From NCBI RefSeq assembly GCF_010500955.1, contig NZ_QVMJ01000007.1, positions 62,001 through 126,000 on the forward strand: a DNA stretch of 64,000 bases. The letters run 5' to 3'. The stretch's first letter is position 1. The number at the start of each line of letters is the position of its first letter. The stretch is from Bacteroides sp. 519. Its GTDB lineage: Bacteria; Bacteroidota; Bacteroidia; Bacteroidales; Bacteroidaceae. Below are positions 54,521-62,777 of the stretch, piece after piece. The translations under genes were made by a program, and so were the position numbers. A model generated the notes under the pieces. The model was not told the origin of the DNA. It made no database searches and worked only from the letters and a program-made list of their open reading frames with translations.

Positions 54521-54831
54521 GGCTTACCTCCTTCCGTTTTATCGTTTCTTATCACACGACCGGATAGCAGACGTTTGACTTCCGCCAACGTGTATCTCGC
54601 TTTACCGCCTCGAATGGAATATGTTATTTCTCCATTACTGCGTAATCGCTGCATGGTGCGTTTACTTACCTGCAACATAGTTGCGGCTTCTTGGTCGCTA
54701 ACCCAAACTTCCGAAGGATCGGGTTGTGGGGTTGCATGCTCTTTCGCCTGCTTTTTTATATCGGAATGAATACGCTCGATTTTTCGCACCAGACTTTTGT
54801 ACGCTTCCGATTCTATGGTTATTACTTTCAT
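54517..54831 (-). CDS. Small excisionase-like helix-turn-helix protein (pair 2, first gene)
   Basis: 104 residues. WVSDQEAATMLQVSKRTMQRLRSNGEITYSIRGGKARYTLAEVKRLL is the DNA-binding domain (landmark: QVSKRTMQRLRSNGEI). Its upstream region has a perfect TACCCAA-G-TTGGGTA palindrome at 54893-54907, about 60 nt from the start codon, a candidate RteC site. Confidence 0.85.
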   Translation of the reverse strand: MKVITIESEAYKSLVRKIERIHSDIKKQAKEHATPQPDPSEVWVSDQEAATMLQVSKRTMQRLRSNGEITYSIRGGKARYTLAEVKRLLSGRVIRNDKTEGGKP

Positions 54832-54888
54832 GCCCGTAACTTATTGATTCGGTGCAAAGTTCGGGAGGATTAATATGCCGATTTCACA

Positions 54889-54907
54889 AGTTTACCCAAG
54901 TTGGGTA
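54889..54907 (-). promoter_or_regulatory. Candidate RteC binding site upstream of HTH pair 2
   Basis: TACCCAA, G, TTGGGTA (54893-54907) is palindromic. The 19-bp minus-strand string CCCAACTTGGGTAAACTTG recurs with one change at 55039-55057. The promoter between it and the gene is weak (GAACTTTG at about -7), as expected for activator dependence. Confidence 0.5.
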
Positions 54908-55033
54908 TTAATTTATTTTAGAATTGATTTATATTACTGAAACATAACATAATAGATGAGTGTTGAAAATCCATCAAATAATTGAAAGGAACTAATTCGA
55001 AAGAAAACATTCTTCTTAACCCAATAAAAAGCA

Positions 55034-55064
55034 AAAGTCCCAAGTTGGGTAAACTTGGGACTTC
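55034..55064 (-). terminator. Terminator of the ArsN-ArsC gene
   Basis: AAGTCCCAAGTT pairs with AACTTGGGACTT around GGGTA; on the minus strand it is followed by a T-rich tail, 14-44 nt after the stop at 55078. Confidence 0.75.
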
Positions 55065-55077
55065 TATGGCAAAGCGG

Positions 55078-55995
55078 CTAGACCTTTATTTCATTGCAAT
55101 ATAGCTCGAAAAAGGCTTTCTTGATCGCATCTCTTGTCTTAATAAACTCAGATTGTATGAAATCTGTTGTTCCTATTGCTTCAGAAGGATCTTCAAAACC
55201 TATATGCAACCGTTTATTTACTTTCCCTGAGAATGTAGAGCAATGTTCATTTGCACCGGCACAAACTGTAATAACGTAGTCCCAGTCATCATTCGTATAA
55301 TCATCCACATTATGGGGCGTGTGGTGCGAAATGTCTATTCCAACCTTCTGCATAACTTCTATTGCTTTAGGATTTACTTGCCCACTTGGCTGTGTTCCTG
55401 CCGAATAAACCAGTAGTTTGGGGTCAAAGAATTGCAAGAAACCATGTGCCATTTGGCTTCTGCAACTATTGCCTGTGCAAAGAATAAGAATTTTAGGTGG
55501 ATTTTTGTTTATTATAAGTTGCCAGTGCCCGACATCACGCCATTGGTCGAATTTCCAACCAATTTCTTTCATATGCGATACCTGTTTGAAGCCAAAACTT
55601 TCATGCAGACGTACACTTCTTTCATTCGGAGTGCAAATGCCGGCAATAAGAGAATGTATGTCTCTTTTATATATTTCTTTGAAAAGATACTGGTACAAGA
55701 TTGTGCCAAGACCTTTGCCTTTTTGGTCTTTCTCCAGATATACAGTTACCTCTTTTGTGGATGAATAAGCACAGCGGTTATTCCAGTTGTGTAGATAGCA
55801 ATAACCTACTATTTTACCATTTATCTCTCCAACAAAATAAGGAAAGTCATCATCTAAAAAAGCTGCTATTCGATGTTTCATCTCACTTTCACTTACGGCA
55901 AGCGTTTCAAAAGTTACGGCAGTATATTCTATATAGTAGTTGTAAATATCGCAGATTTCTTTTGCATCAGCTAAAGTTACATTTCTGATTTTCAT
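55078..55995 (-). CDS. Fusion of an ArsN-type N-acetyltransferase with arsenate reductase ArsC
   Basis: 305 residues. Residues 1-165 are a GNAT of the phosphinothricin/arsinothricin acetyltransferase type (IYNYYIEYTAVTFET, KGKGLGTILYQYLF, and the WKFDQWRDVGHWQ signature). Residues 168-305 are a low-molecular-weight-phosphatase-like arsenate reductase: phosphate loop CTGNSCRS with Cys173, then Cys245 and Cys252. The spacing 72 and 7 equals that of the thioredoxin-coupled ArsC Cys10/82/89. The protein could both acetylate an arsenical antibiotic and reduce arsenate. No other ars gene is nearby. Confidence 0.88.
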   Translation of the reverse strand: MKIRNVTLADAKEICDIYNYYIEYTAVTFETLAVSESEMKHRIAAFLDDDFPYFVGEINGKIVGYCYLHNWNNRCAYSSTKEVTVYLEKDQKGKGLGTILYQYLFKEIYKRDIHSLIAGICTPNERSVRLHESFGFKQVSHMKEIGWKFDQWRDVGHWQLIINKNPPKILILCTGNSCRSQMAHGFLQFFDPKLLVYSAGTQPSGQVNPKAIEVMQKVGIDISHHTPHNVDDYTNDDWDYVITVCAGANEHCSTFSGKVNKRLHIGFEDPSEAIGTTDFIQSEFIKTRDAIKKAFFELYCNEIKV

Positions 55996-55998
55996 TCC

Positions 55999-56526
55999 TC
56001 ACTCCTTTTTATAAATGATCTGGACTATACTGTTTTCATAAGCCATACAATTCTGCAACTTCCATTTGGATTCTTTGGAGCTGTCAGGAAACAGCGGTAT
56101 TCCGTTTCCAAGAAGAACAGGGATAGTGGTTATTATCATTTCATCAACCATATTCTGATTGAGAAGCATTGTTGTCAACTGACCGCCGCCGACAAGCCAA
56201 ATGTCTTCACCATTTTCTTCCCGAAGTTTTGAAATCTCTTCAACTATATTCTCCGTAATAAAGTGAATGTTCTCTTTTACGCCCATCGAATTGCGGGAAA
56301 TAACATAGGTCGTTTTGTCCTTGTATGGCCAAACGAAATCCATATTCAGAATATCCCGGTATGTTTGTCCGCCCATAATAACCGTGTCAACGGATTTGTA
56401 GAAATCGTCGTAACCGTAATTCGTATCCGGATTGATCGGATATTTCGTTAGCCAATCCAAATCCCCATCACTCCTGGCAATGTACCCGTCAATGGATGCT
56501 GCTATGTATAACTTTATTTTCTTCAT
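55999..56526 (-). CDS. Dihydrofolate reductase-family (RibD C-terminal) protein
   Basis: 175 residues from the ATG at 56526 (MKKIKLYIAASIDGYIARSDG), which removes three residues from a longer frame. Landmarks: YIAASIDGYIA, VIMGGQTYRDIL, DIWLVGGGQLTTMLLNQ. This matches the RibD_C/DHFR-like family; it is not a classical folate enzyme for certain. The next gene starts 3 nt after its stop. A TATCTTTG -7 element lies at 56785-56778 on the minus strand. Confidence 0.86.
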   Translation of the reverse strand: MKKIKLYIAASIDGYIARSDGDLDWLTKYPINPDTNYGYDDFYKSVDTVIMGGQTYRDILNMDFVWPYKDKTTYVISRNSMGVKENIHFITENIVEEISKLREENGEDIWLVGGGQLTTMLLNQNMVDEMIITTIPVLLGNGIPLFPDSSKESKWKLQNCMAYENSIVQIIYKKE

Positions 56527-56800
56527 GATTTTCAAATGTTATGCAAAATACGAAAAAAGCGTGGAACTCACACCATTTCGACGTAGAGGCACTGGTATGC
56601 CCAATAAGCGAAACAGATAGAGTCCACGCCATACTTTCGTATAGCATGAACACTTCATCTGTCGCCTCGCTTATTTTCAAAAATTACCAGTTTTCTACAT
56701 CGAGACGTTCAGCGAACGTTATGTTATATCTCTATGAAGTATCTAATATACTTCTTATTCTCTTTATTTTACGCATACAAAGATACTATATTTAATTGGC
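56527..56800. promoter_or_regulatory. Gap between rteC and the DHFR-like gene
   Basis: It contains TATCTTTG on the minus strand (56785-56778), and two inverted repeats: GAAGTAT/ATACTTC (56736-56754) and ACGTTC/GAACGT (56705-56719). The leader of the DHFR-like gene would be about 245 nt long. No riboswitch class recognised. Confidence 0.45.
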
Positions 56801-57646
56801 TTATTTGCTGTCCGCATCGTCCATTCTTCGGGTTAACGCCTTAATCAAACGATTAAGGAATTCTGTTCGATTGGTTTTGCGACCTCTGATTTCTAAAAAT
56901 ATATGGTAAATATCACTCAAATCGACCTTGAAAATTCTTCCGAAAATGGTCGCCAATGCTTTTATTTCTATCATTCCCGAATTGATGCTTTTTTCTTCGT
57001 GGATGCTATATATGAGTTCCCCTAATGCCGTTTTTTTGTCCGTCCATTGGGCAGGAGGTAATTCTTCATCTACTTGATAGCCGTTTTCTTCCTGATACTT
57101 CAATTTTGATAACTCGCAATTCAGATAAGCCGCCAACATATCGTTGGCAAGCAGTTTAGCAACCTTGAAATCAAAATTGGTCGAAAATTTAGGATCGCGC
57201 TCGAAATAAAAACTTTCCAGATTCAAATCCATTTCATGACGACCTCTCACAAAATAGAACTCATCAAAACAGGTCTGCCCCGAACGGTAATACTGGATAA
57301 ATTCAACATTTTTATTGCAGAAGTCATTTATCTGGCTATGTTCTTTTTCCAGATATGTTTTTATGGTTGTGTAGTTTGATACAGGACGATTAACTTCCAG
57401 ATAGTATATTTTACGAAGATATATCAGCTTGCTGAACACTTTGGGTTTCGTTTCTTTGAAAAATGTCACCTCCTCCTGTTGGGTAGAGAACTCATATGCT
57501 GAAACAATTACCTTCAATTCTTCAAAAGCATTTTCCATCATCAAAATCATAGACGGAACGTTTTGAACTATATCATACAGTTCCAATTCTCCCGCTTGTA
57601 TTGACGCATTTAGTTCGCTGATTATTTTTTCTATTTTATCTTTCAT
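56801..57646 (-). CDS. rteC: RteC regulatory protein
   Basis: 281 residues. The RteC family landmarks are present: FSKLIYLRKIYYLEVNRP, FIQYYRSGQTCFDEFYFVRG, and a C-terminal HTH-like part (ALGELIYSIHEEKSINSG, RTEFLNRLIKALTRRM). In CTnDOT RteC activates the excision genes from an upstream inverted repeat. rteA and rteB are absent from this window. It follows the outer-membrane protein gene by 34 nt with no terminator, so it may be expressed from the TetR-controlled operon. Confidence 0.92.
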   Translation of the reverse strand: MKDKIEKIISELNASIQAGELELYDIVQNVPSMILMMENAFEELKVIVSAYEFSTQQEEVTFFKETKPKVFSKLIYLRKIYYLEVNRPVSNYTTIKTYLEKEHSQINDFCNKNVEFIQYYRSGQTCFDEFYFVRGRHEMDLNLESFYFERDPKFSTNFDFKVAKLLANDMLAAYLNCELSKLKYQEENGYQVDEELPPAQWTDKKTALGELIYSIHEEKSINSGMIEIKALATIFGRIFKVDLSDIYHIFLEIRGRKTNRTEFLNRLIKALTRRMDDADSK

Positions 57647-57680
57647 AAGAGTATCCGTATAATGAAAGTTGATCGAATCT

Positions 57681-58211
57681 TTAGAATCTTAAACCGATCT
57701 TAAAAGAAATGGAATGATGACTTAACTGTTCTTCGAATTCTTTCAAAAAATAGTTGTCGGTATGCCTTTTCAGCCGTTCCAGTTCCTGTAATTCATAGCC
57801 AACAGCCAGTTGCAACTTCATTTTATTTTTCAGCGGGTATTGAATCCCGATAGAAGGGTTCATGAAAAATCCGCCGTTGGTATTACCGGACGGGGCAAAA
57901 GAATATCCGGTAGCATATTCGGCATAAGGCGTAAACTTTCTTTCCCTGCCGATTTGAGACCTTATACTTCCATACACAGGGATAAGCGCTTTCTCATAAA
58001 ATGATAAGCCCGTTCCTACTCCGGCAGACCATCTATCGGTCAGCTTGTAATACCCCAAGACCTGCCATGTGAAAGGAGTGGAGGACGGTGTACTCATGGA
58101 TAATCCCGTTCCGATAGTCGTTGCGAAAGATATTTTACTTTCGCCATTGGTTTGCGCTTTCACGCTACTAACTGCAATACATAGAAGTATAATAAAGATA
58201 AATCGTTTCAT
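57681..58211 (-). CDS. Outer-membrane beta-barrel protein of the flavinylation operon
   Basis: 176 residues: signal peptide (IILLCIAVSSVKAQ), alternating beta strands (WSAGVGTGLSFYEKALIPVYG) and a C-terminal Phe (FKIGLRF), as in small outer-membrane barrels. No specific family. It begins 1 nt after the DUF2271 stop. Confidence 0.75.
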   Translation of the reverse strand: MKRFIFIILLCIAVSSVKAQTNGESKISFATTIGTGLSMSTPSSTPFTWQVLGYYKLTDRWSAGVGTGLSFYEKALIPVYGSIRSQIGRERKFTPYAEYATGYSFAPSGNTNGGFFMNPSIGIQYPLKNKMKLQLAVGYELQELERLKRHTDNYFLKEFEEQLSHHSISFKIGLRF

Positions 58212-58212
58212 A

Positions 58213-58938
58213 TCATTGAATATTAATGGTTATTTCTTTTGCGATCTTTAATGCGGATGTCAAAGAAGATGTGTCGGGATAAATATTCCCATTGCTTCCG
58301 TCAGGACTGCTATGCCCAATGATTGTTGCCGAATATTGCTTCTTGTTGGAATCGAGGTCTATTTCTGCCGAATAAACCACGGCGGGTTGTCCGCTACCTT
58401 CTTTACCACCTGAATAATTTGCATCCCCTTCTTTCGCATTTTTAGGGTAATTATCGTTCCAGTCCGTAGAATGGTTCAGTTCTATTTTTACAACGAATTG
58501 TTTCAAATCACCGACCGGACGCATTTTTACGTCAAAACTTCCGTGTGGTGTTGCACCGGATATACCGTCAATCAAAGGTTGAACCTTTGTTGGCAGATAC
58601 AATCCATCCGGATATTGCACTCCACGAGCGTAGCACCATACAGGCAATGATTCTTTCCGTCTGTTACCCCCATTGGATTGCCACGATTCGGTTGCTATCT
58701 TGTGACTTGCATAAATGGTTGTAAGGTAGTTACCTGCCAAATCCTCTACCCATATAGCAATTTGGGGTGGATTTTTCTTGTTAATACCCAGAAATGCAGG
58801 GAAGTCATGTAACCATTCATCACCCTTTGTTACCAAGACTTTAATGTCGTCCTCTTTGTAGGTAACTAAATCCTTGTCGCAAGAGGTCAGCATTCCCAGT
58901 GCTGTAAATCCTGCTACTACTAAATTTTTTGCTTTCAT
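58213..58938 (-). CDS. DUF2271 lipoprotein with flavinylation motif (copy 1)
   Basis: 241 residues with a lipobox (GMLTSCD). The DUF2271 domain has PPQIAIWVEDLAGNYLTTIY and WCYARGVQYPDGLYLPTK (abridged). DGISGATPHGSF carries the (S/T)GAT flavin-attachment motif used by ApbE, whose gene is just upstream. Probably an extracytoplasmic FMN-carrying redox protein. About half identical by eye to the second copy at 60.7 kb. Confidence 0.86.
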   Translation of the reverse strand: MKAKNLVVAGFTALGMLTSCDKDLVTYKEDDIKVLVTKGDEWLHDFPAFLGINKKNPPQIAIWVEDLAGNYLTTIYASHKIATESWQSNGGNRRKESLPVWCYARGVQYPDGLYLPTKVQPLIDGISGATPHGSFDVKMRPVGDLKQFVVKIELNHSTDWNDNYPKNAKEGDANYSGGKEGSGQPAVVYSAEIDLDSNKKQYSATIIGHSSPDGSNGNIYPDTSSLTSALKIAKEITINIQ

Positions 58939-58998
58939 TCTTACTTTATTTATTTGTTAATAATGTGTCCAAGTGGGTACATTGTGGGTAAAAAAATA

Positions 58999-60000
58999 TC
59001 ACACATACCTATTCATGCTTTCCGACTGTTTTATACAGTAGTTATCCTGTTCGTCCAGATAAATGATATAATACTCCATTGCTCCGTTTGTTCGTAGCAA
59101 TTCGTCCAGTTTGTCTGTTTCTACTGCCATAATTGCGGTAGCATATGCATCGGCGGTGGTACAATCGGACGCAATAACTGTAGCACTTAAAATACGGTTA
59201 TTTGCCGGATAACCTGTCTGCGGATTAATCGTGTGTCCATATCGTTTGCCGTTTTGGGAGCGGTAGTTATTATAGTTCCCCGAAGTCGCAACCGCTGTTT
59301 TTTCCGTCAGACGAAGGATTATTTCAAATTCGGACGATTTATCAATTCCCAAATACTTGGGCGGTTTAATTATCCCGATAGACCAATCCGAGCCTGCACC
59401 ATTTTTACCCTTTGTTATAATCTCGCCGCCAATATCAACCATGTAGTCATTTACACCTTTGCTGTCGAGGTAACGGGCAATAATATCACATGAAAGTCCG
59501 TCACCGATAGCGGAAAAGTTTAGTTGAATACGGGGATCTTTCTTTTCAATGGAACCATTTCTTAGAGTAACTTTGAAGTAGCCGATATACTCCATTATTT
59601 CATTTATCAAGCTATCAGATGGTTTTTCCATATTATTAAATCCAAATCCCCAAAGATTGATTAACGGAGAACAGGTAGGGTCAAATACTCCTTTTGTCTT
59701 TCCCGCAAGTTCCATCGAACGGTTAAAGGCTTCTATGAAAATGGCATCCAAAGCTATTTCCTCGTTATTATTTACTTTCGATAAGGTTGATTGAGGGTCG
59801 AACGGATTGAGGGATTCGTAAAAGACATCATAAATGAATAGGATATCTTCGTTCAAATCGTAAGGATAGTTGTAAGTTATCCTGTAATATGTATGCCTTT
59901 CTCCCGACAATACATGATATTTGCTCTTATCATCGCATTCGGCAGAGCCATATAATATAAATGGGAACATAGCTAATGTAAATTGTTTATTGATTAACAT
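58999..60000 (-). CDS. apbE: FAD:protein FMN transferase
   Basis: 333 residues. Landmarks of ApbE: GKTKGVFDPTCSPLINLWGFG, FSAIGDGLSCDIIARYL, YMVDIGGEIITKG, YGHTINPQTGYPANN and ASDCTTADAYATAIM. It moves FMN from FAD onto a Thr or Ser of exported proteins; the flanking DUF2271 proteins have suitable motifs. The start overlaps the upstream gene by 14 nt. Confidence 0.93.
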   Translation of the reverse strand: MLINKQFTLAMFPFILYGSAECDDKSKYHVLSGERHTYYRITYNYPYDLNEDILFIYDVFYESLNPFDPQSTLSKVNNNEEIALDAIFIEAFNRSMELAGKTKGVFDPTCSPLINLWGFGFNNMEKPSDSLINEIMEYIGYFKVTLRNGSIEKKDPRIQLNFSAIGDGLSCDIIARYLDSKGVNDYMVDIGGEIITKGKNGAGSDWSIGIIKPPKYLGIDKSSEFEIILRLTEKTAVATSGNYNNYRSQNGKRYGHTINPQTGYPANNRILSATVIASDCTTADAYATAIMAVETDKLDELLRTNGAMEYYIIYLDEQDNYCIKQSESMNRYV

Positions 60001-60715
60001 ATACAGTAACTTTTTTTACAATACCCAGAGCCGTAGTCAGTTTAGAAGTATCGGGATAAATGTTGCCATCGGAACCGTCTGGACTGCTATGCCCGATAAG
60101 TTCCCCCTTAAATTCCCGTTGCCCGTTAGTCAAATCAACTACGACTTGATAAACGATTGCAGGTTGTCCGCTTCCCATTTTTCCACCGGAATAATTAGCA
60201 TCTCCCTCTTTAGCGTCTTTAGGGTAATACTCATTGAAATCCGTCGAGTGATTAAATTCGCATTTGACAACAAACTGCTTAATATCTCCGCTCATTTGAA
60301 GGTTAGTCGTGAAACTGCCTTTGGGTGTCGCTCCAGTTACTGCATCCGGCAACGGCTCATTTTTGGTCGGAAGATAAAGTCCGTCGGCATACTGCTTACC
60401 TTGTGCATAACTCCAACAGGGGAGCGATTCTTTACGCCTGTTTCCTCCGGCAGCAGTCCATGACTGCTTTGCCAACTTCTCACTGACATAGATTGTGGAA
60501 AGGAAATGTCCTTCCAAATCCTCTGTCCATATAGCTATCTGTGGCGCATTCTTCTTTTTGATAAACCAGAAGAGAGGAAAGTCATGTAACCACTCGTTCC
60601 CTTGTTCTATGGCGACTGTAATATTACCGTTGCCAAATTCCGAATGAATAGTATTCTGTCCACTGCAACCCAATGTCGTTATTGCTACAACCATACTTAA
60701 AATTGTTTTTTTCAT
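59987..60715 (-). CDS. DUF2271 lipoprotein with flavinylation motif (copy 2)
   Basis: 242 residues with a lipobox (TLGCSGQ). The domain is as in copy 1 (PPQIAIW-like APQIAIWTEDLEGHFLSTIY, abridged). DAVTGATPKGSF holds the flavin-attachment motif. It overlaps apbE by 14 nt and follows tetR by 6 nt. Confidence 0.86.
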   Translation of the reverse strand: MKKTILSMVVAITTLGCSGQNTIHSEFGNGNITVAIEQGNEWLHDFPLFWFIKKKNAPQIAIWTEDLEGHFLSTIYVSEKLAKQSWTAAGGNRRKESLPCWSYAQGKQYADGLYLPTKNEPLPDAVTGATPKGSFTTNLQMSGDIKQFVVKCEFNHSTDFNEYYPKDAKEGDANYSGGKMGSGQPAIVYQVVVDLTNGQREFKGELIGHSSPDGSDGNIYPDTSKLTTALGIVKKVTVYVNQ

Positions 60716-60721
60716 TGGTGG

Positions 60722-61315
60722 TTATTTTATCATTATATCTATAAGCATATCAATTCCTTGAGCTATCTGCTCCCAACCTTTGTCGCTTTGAATATCAATG
60801 CCGTTATACATCTTACAATTTTCTGCGAACATGGCTAAATAGACTATTCCAGCATCCATAAGAGCAGATATGGCTTGTAATTGTTCCTTATCTACCTTTG
60901 CGAATCCGGACATTATTTCCATAAATTGTACTCCATTTTTTTCTCTTTGGGCGCGGATTTCTACTACGAAATCTTTATCAGAAGAAAGCTCCCATCGTTT
61001 CAATCTTTTAAGCGCAGTATTATCTCTGTATTCAGCTATTTCCCTGCGATAAAACGCTTTCAAATAAACTTTAATATCCGCAACATTCGGTCGTTCCAAT
61101 GGGGTATTAAGCCAAAAATCATGCTTCTTCATGTAAGCATAGATTAAACCGTCGAGAGATTCAAAATAGCGGTAAATGAGAGTTTTGTTTACTCCCGCTT
61201 GCTCTGCCACTTTCCTTACTCCAAGCGATTCAAAGCCTTCCCCTACAATAAGTTCTCCGACCGCATTAATCAGTTTTTCTTCGGTCATATCCCGGTCTCG
61301 TTCTATTTTCGTCAT
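60722..61315 (-). CDS. TetR/AcrR-family regulator of the flavinylation operon
   Basis: 197 residues. The N-terminal HTH is clear: KLINAVGELIVGEGFESLGVRKVAEQAGVNKTLIYRYFESLDG (landmark GVNKTLIYRYFESLDG). The rest is a helical ligand domain. It is the first gene of the operon; its promoter contains GGACAC palindromes, so it most likely represses its own operon. Ligand unknown. Confidence 0.92.
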   Translation of the reverse strand: MTKIERDRDMTEEKLINAVGELIVGEGFESLGVRKVAEQAGVNKTLIYRYFESLDGLIYAYMKKHDFWLNTPLERPNVADIKVYLKAFYRREIAEYRDNTALKRLKRWELSSDKDFVVEIRAQREKNGVQFMEIMSGFAKVDKEQLQAISALMDAGIVYLAMFAENCKMYNGIDIQSDKGWEQIAQGIDMLIDIMIK

Positions 61316-61329
61316 TTTGATTCAATTTG

Positions 61330-61375
61330 GTGTCCAACCGGACACAAAATAAGTAACCATTCGGACACAACCAAA
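61330..61375 (-). promoter_or_regulatory. Promoter and operators of the tetR-apbE operon
   Basis: On the minus strand, TTTG (61375-61372), 19 nt, TTATTTTG (61352-61345) is a near-consensus promoter. A palindrome GTGTCC-AACC-GGACAC (61330-61345) abuts the -7 element, and a half-site CGGACAC (61362-61368) sits within the spacer, 23 bp away. Confidence 0.75.
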
Positions 61376-61518
61376 TTTTTTCACAATAAATATTGAAAAT
61401 ATTTATTATGCAGCTATTAATCAGTGATATATGATTTAAAAATACCTCGCAGTAAGAACCGGGAGGTATTAAGCAAAGAGTATCTGTATCAAATAGCCAT
61501 GATTCAGCTACTGTTTTA

Positions 61519-61955
61519 TTAGGTAATATATGATTGCCAGCAATATACTATAAATTGCTCTGTTTTTTTATGGTATTTTGGAATACCGACAGAGATAGAA
61601 GTGAACGAAGGAAGAAAACCATTTTTGTAGTAAAATCTGAGGTGTATAGCTTGTAACGTTTCTTCGGATTTCTTTTCTAAGAAAAAGCTATTTAACGATG
61701 TCGCAAAACTATTAGGAGTATACAAATGGATAACTAATTCTTCTCCCGAATCTATTATTTTGAAATATCTTAAGGTATCCTGAAAGGATAAAAAAAGCTT
61801 TGTCTGTCGGTTTCCCTGCCTCGACTAAAGAAGTACCTTTTGCTACAAAATCGTATTTGAATAATGACTATTAAGGAAATATCTTGTTGCTCAAGATCAA
61901 TATACAGTGATATTTTATTGCAGAGTTCTTGTATCTCTTCTTTCTCATTGTACAT
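61519..61955 (-). pseudogene. Crp/Fnr-type regulator broken by two frameshifts
   Basis: Three frames on the minus strand join into one cyclic-nucleotide-binding domain: MYNEKEEIQELCNKISLYI (from 61955), then VAKGTSLVEAGKPTDKAFFI with LSGYLKIF, then DSGEELVIHLYTPNSFATSLN to the stop at 61519. The C-terminal DNA-binding domain is not present or is too altered to see. It overlaps the HAD gene end by 11 nt. Confidence 0.8.
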
Positions 61956-62652
61956 TACTTGTGGATTTTATACCAATTATTTCTTTCAAATCTACAATCA
62001 CGTCGGATTTCTCGGCCAATAAACGATAACTATTATGACCTCCTGAGTAAAGAACATGACGGATATTTAACGCTTTTGCCACTTCAGCATCATGCAAGGT
62101 GTCTCCAATAATCAGTACTTTATCCGGAACTAGTCCGTTTTCCTGCATGAGTTGTTTCCCGATCTGAATTTTTCCGGCAGCACAAATATCATTGGCTCCG
62201 TATATACCATCAAATTTATCCGTTATTCCGAAATAATCGGTTTCTTTTTGTAGTGTGTGTTTTTGAGATGCAGATAAGATGTATTGTTTTATACCTGCTT
62301 CGCAAACCATATTCAAAATAGAAAGCGCATCTGGGTTTAACTGTTTCTTATTTTCGTATTCCTGATATACTGTGTGATATTCCTGTGATATTTCTTCAAT
62401 AGATTCTTTTTCAAAGTCAAATCCTATTTTACGATGAAAGGATTGCACCGGAAAGCAGAATAAATCTTTATATTGAGATAATGTTAGTATATCAAGATTC
62501 CTGTTCACAAGCATCTTATTTATTACTTTCAGGTTAATCTCCACATCATCCAAAAGTGTTCCGTTCCAATCCCAAATCAAAGCATCTATACTTTTCAAAC
62601 TCACACAATTATTTTCCTGTAGAATCATTGGTTTTATATTTTCCTTTTTCAA
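61945..62652 (-). CDS. HAD-superfamily phosphatase
   Basis: 235 residues. Motif I is LIWDWNGTLLDDVEI (nucleophile Asp, second Asp replaced by Asn, as WDWNGTL is a known variant in this group). Motif II YILSASQKH and motif IV VLIIGDTLHDAEVAKAL follow. Related to phosphoglycolate phosphatase-like enzymes; the substrate is unknown. An internal ATG at 62628 is a possible alternative start. Confidence 0.88.
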   Translation of the reverse strand: MKKENIKPMILQENNCVSLKSIDALIWDWNGTLLDDVEINLKVINKMLVNRNLDILTLSQYKDLFCFPVQSFHRKIGFDFEKESIEEISQEYHTVYQEYENKKQLNPDALSILNMVCEAGIKQYILSASQKHTLQKETDYFGITDKFDGIYGANDICAAGKIQIGKQLMQENGLVPDKVLIIGDTLHDAEVAKALNIRHVLYSGGHNSYRLLAEKSDVIVDLKEIIGIKSTSNVQ

Positions 62653-62777
62653 TTTTAGTAAAAATGAATAAACACTATTAGATATCGCTTTAACTCCTTG
62701 GCAAATGCTTAGTTTAGTGAATTCATCTTATAAGTAAATAAAATGCAAAGAGACAAATTGTTCTCAGCTTGAATTAG

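Noticed and set aside
54517-54831. HTH pair as toxin-antitoxin system
   Set aside because: Both proteins are excisionase-type winged helices; neither looks like a toxin.
55999-56526. Trimethoprim-resistance dihydrofolate reductase
   Set aside because: The motifs fit the RibD C-terminal-like family rather than classical DfrA enzymes, so a drug-resistance claim is not supported.
56541-56795. Plus-strand frame of 84 codons opposite the rteC-DHFR gap
   Set aside because: It runs against the local transcription, has no recognisable domain and overlaps probable promoter elements.
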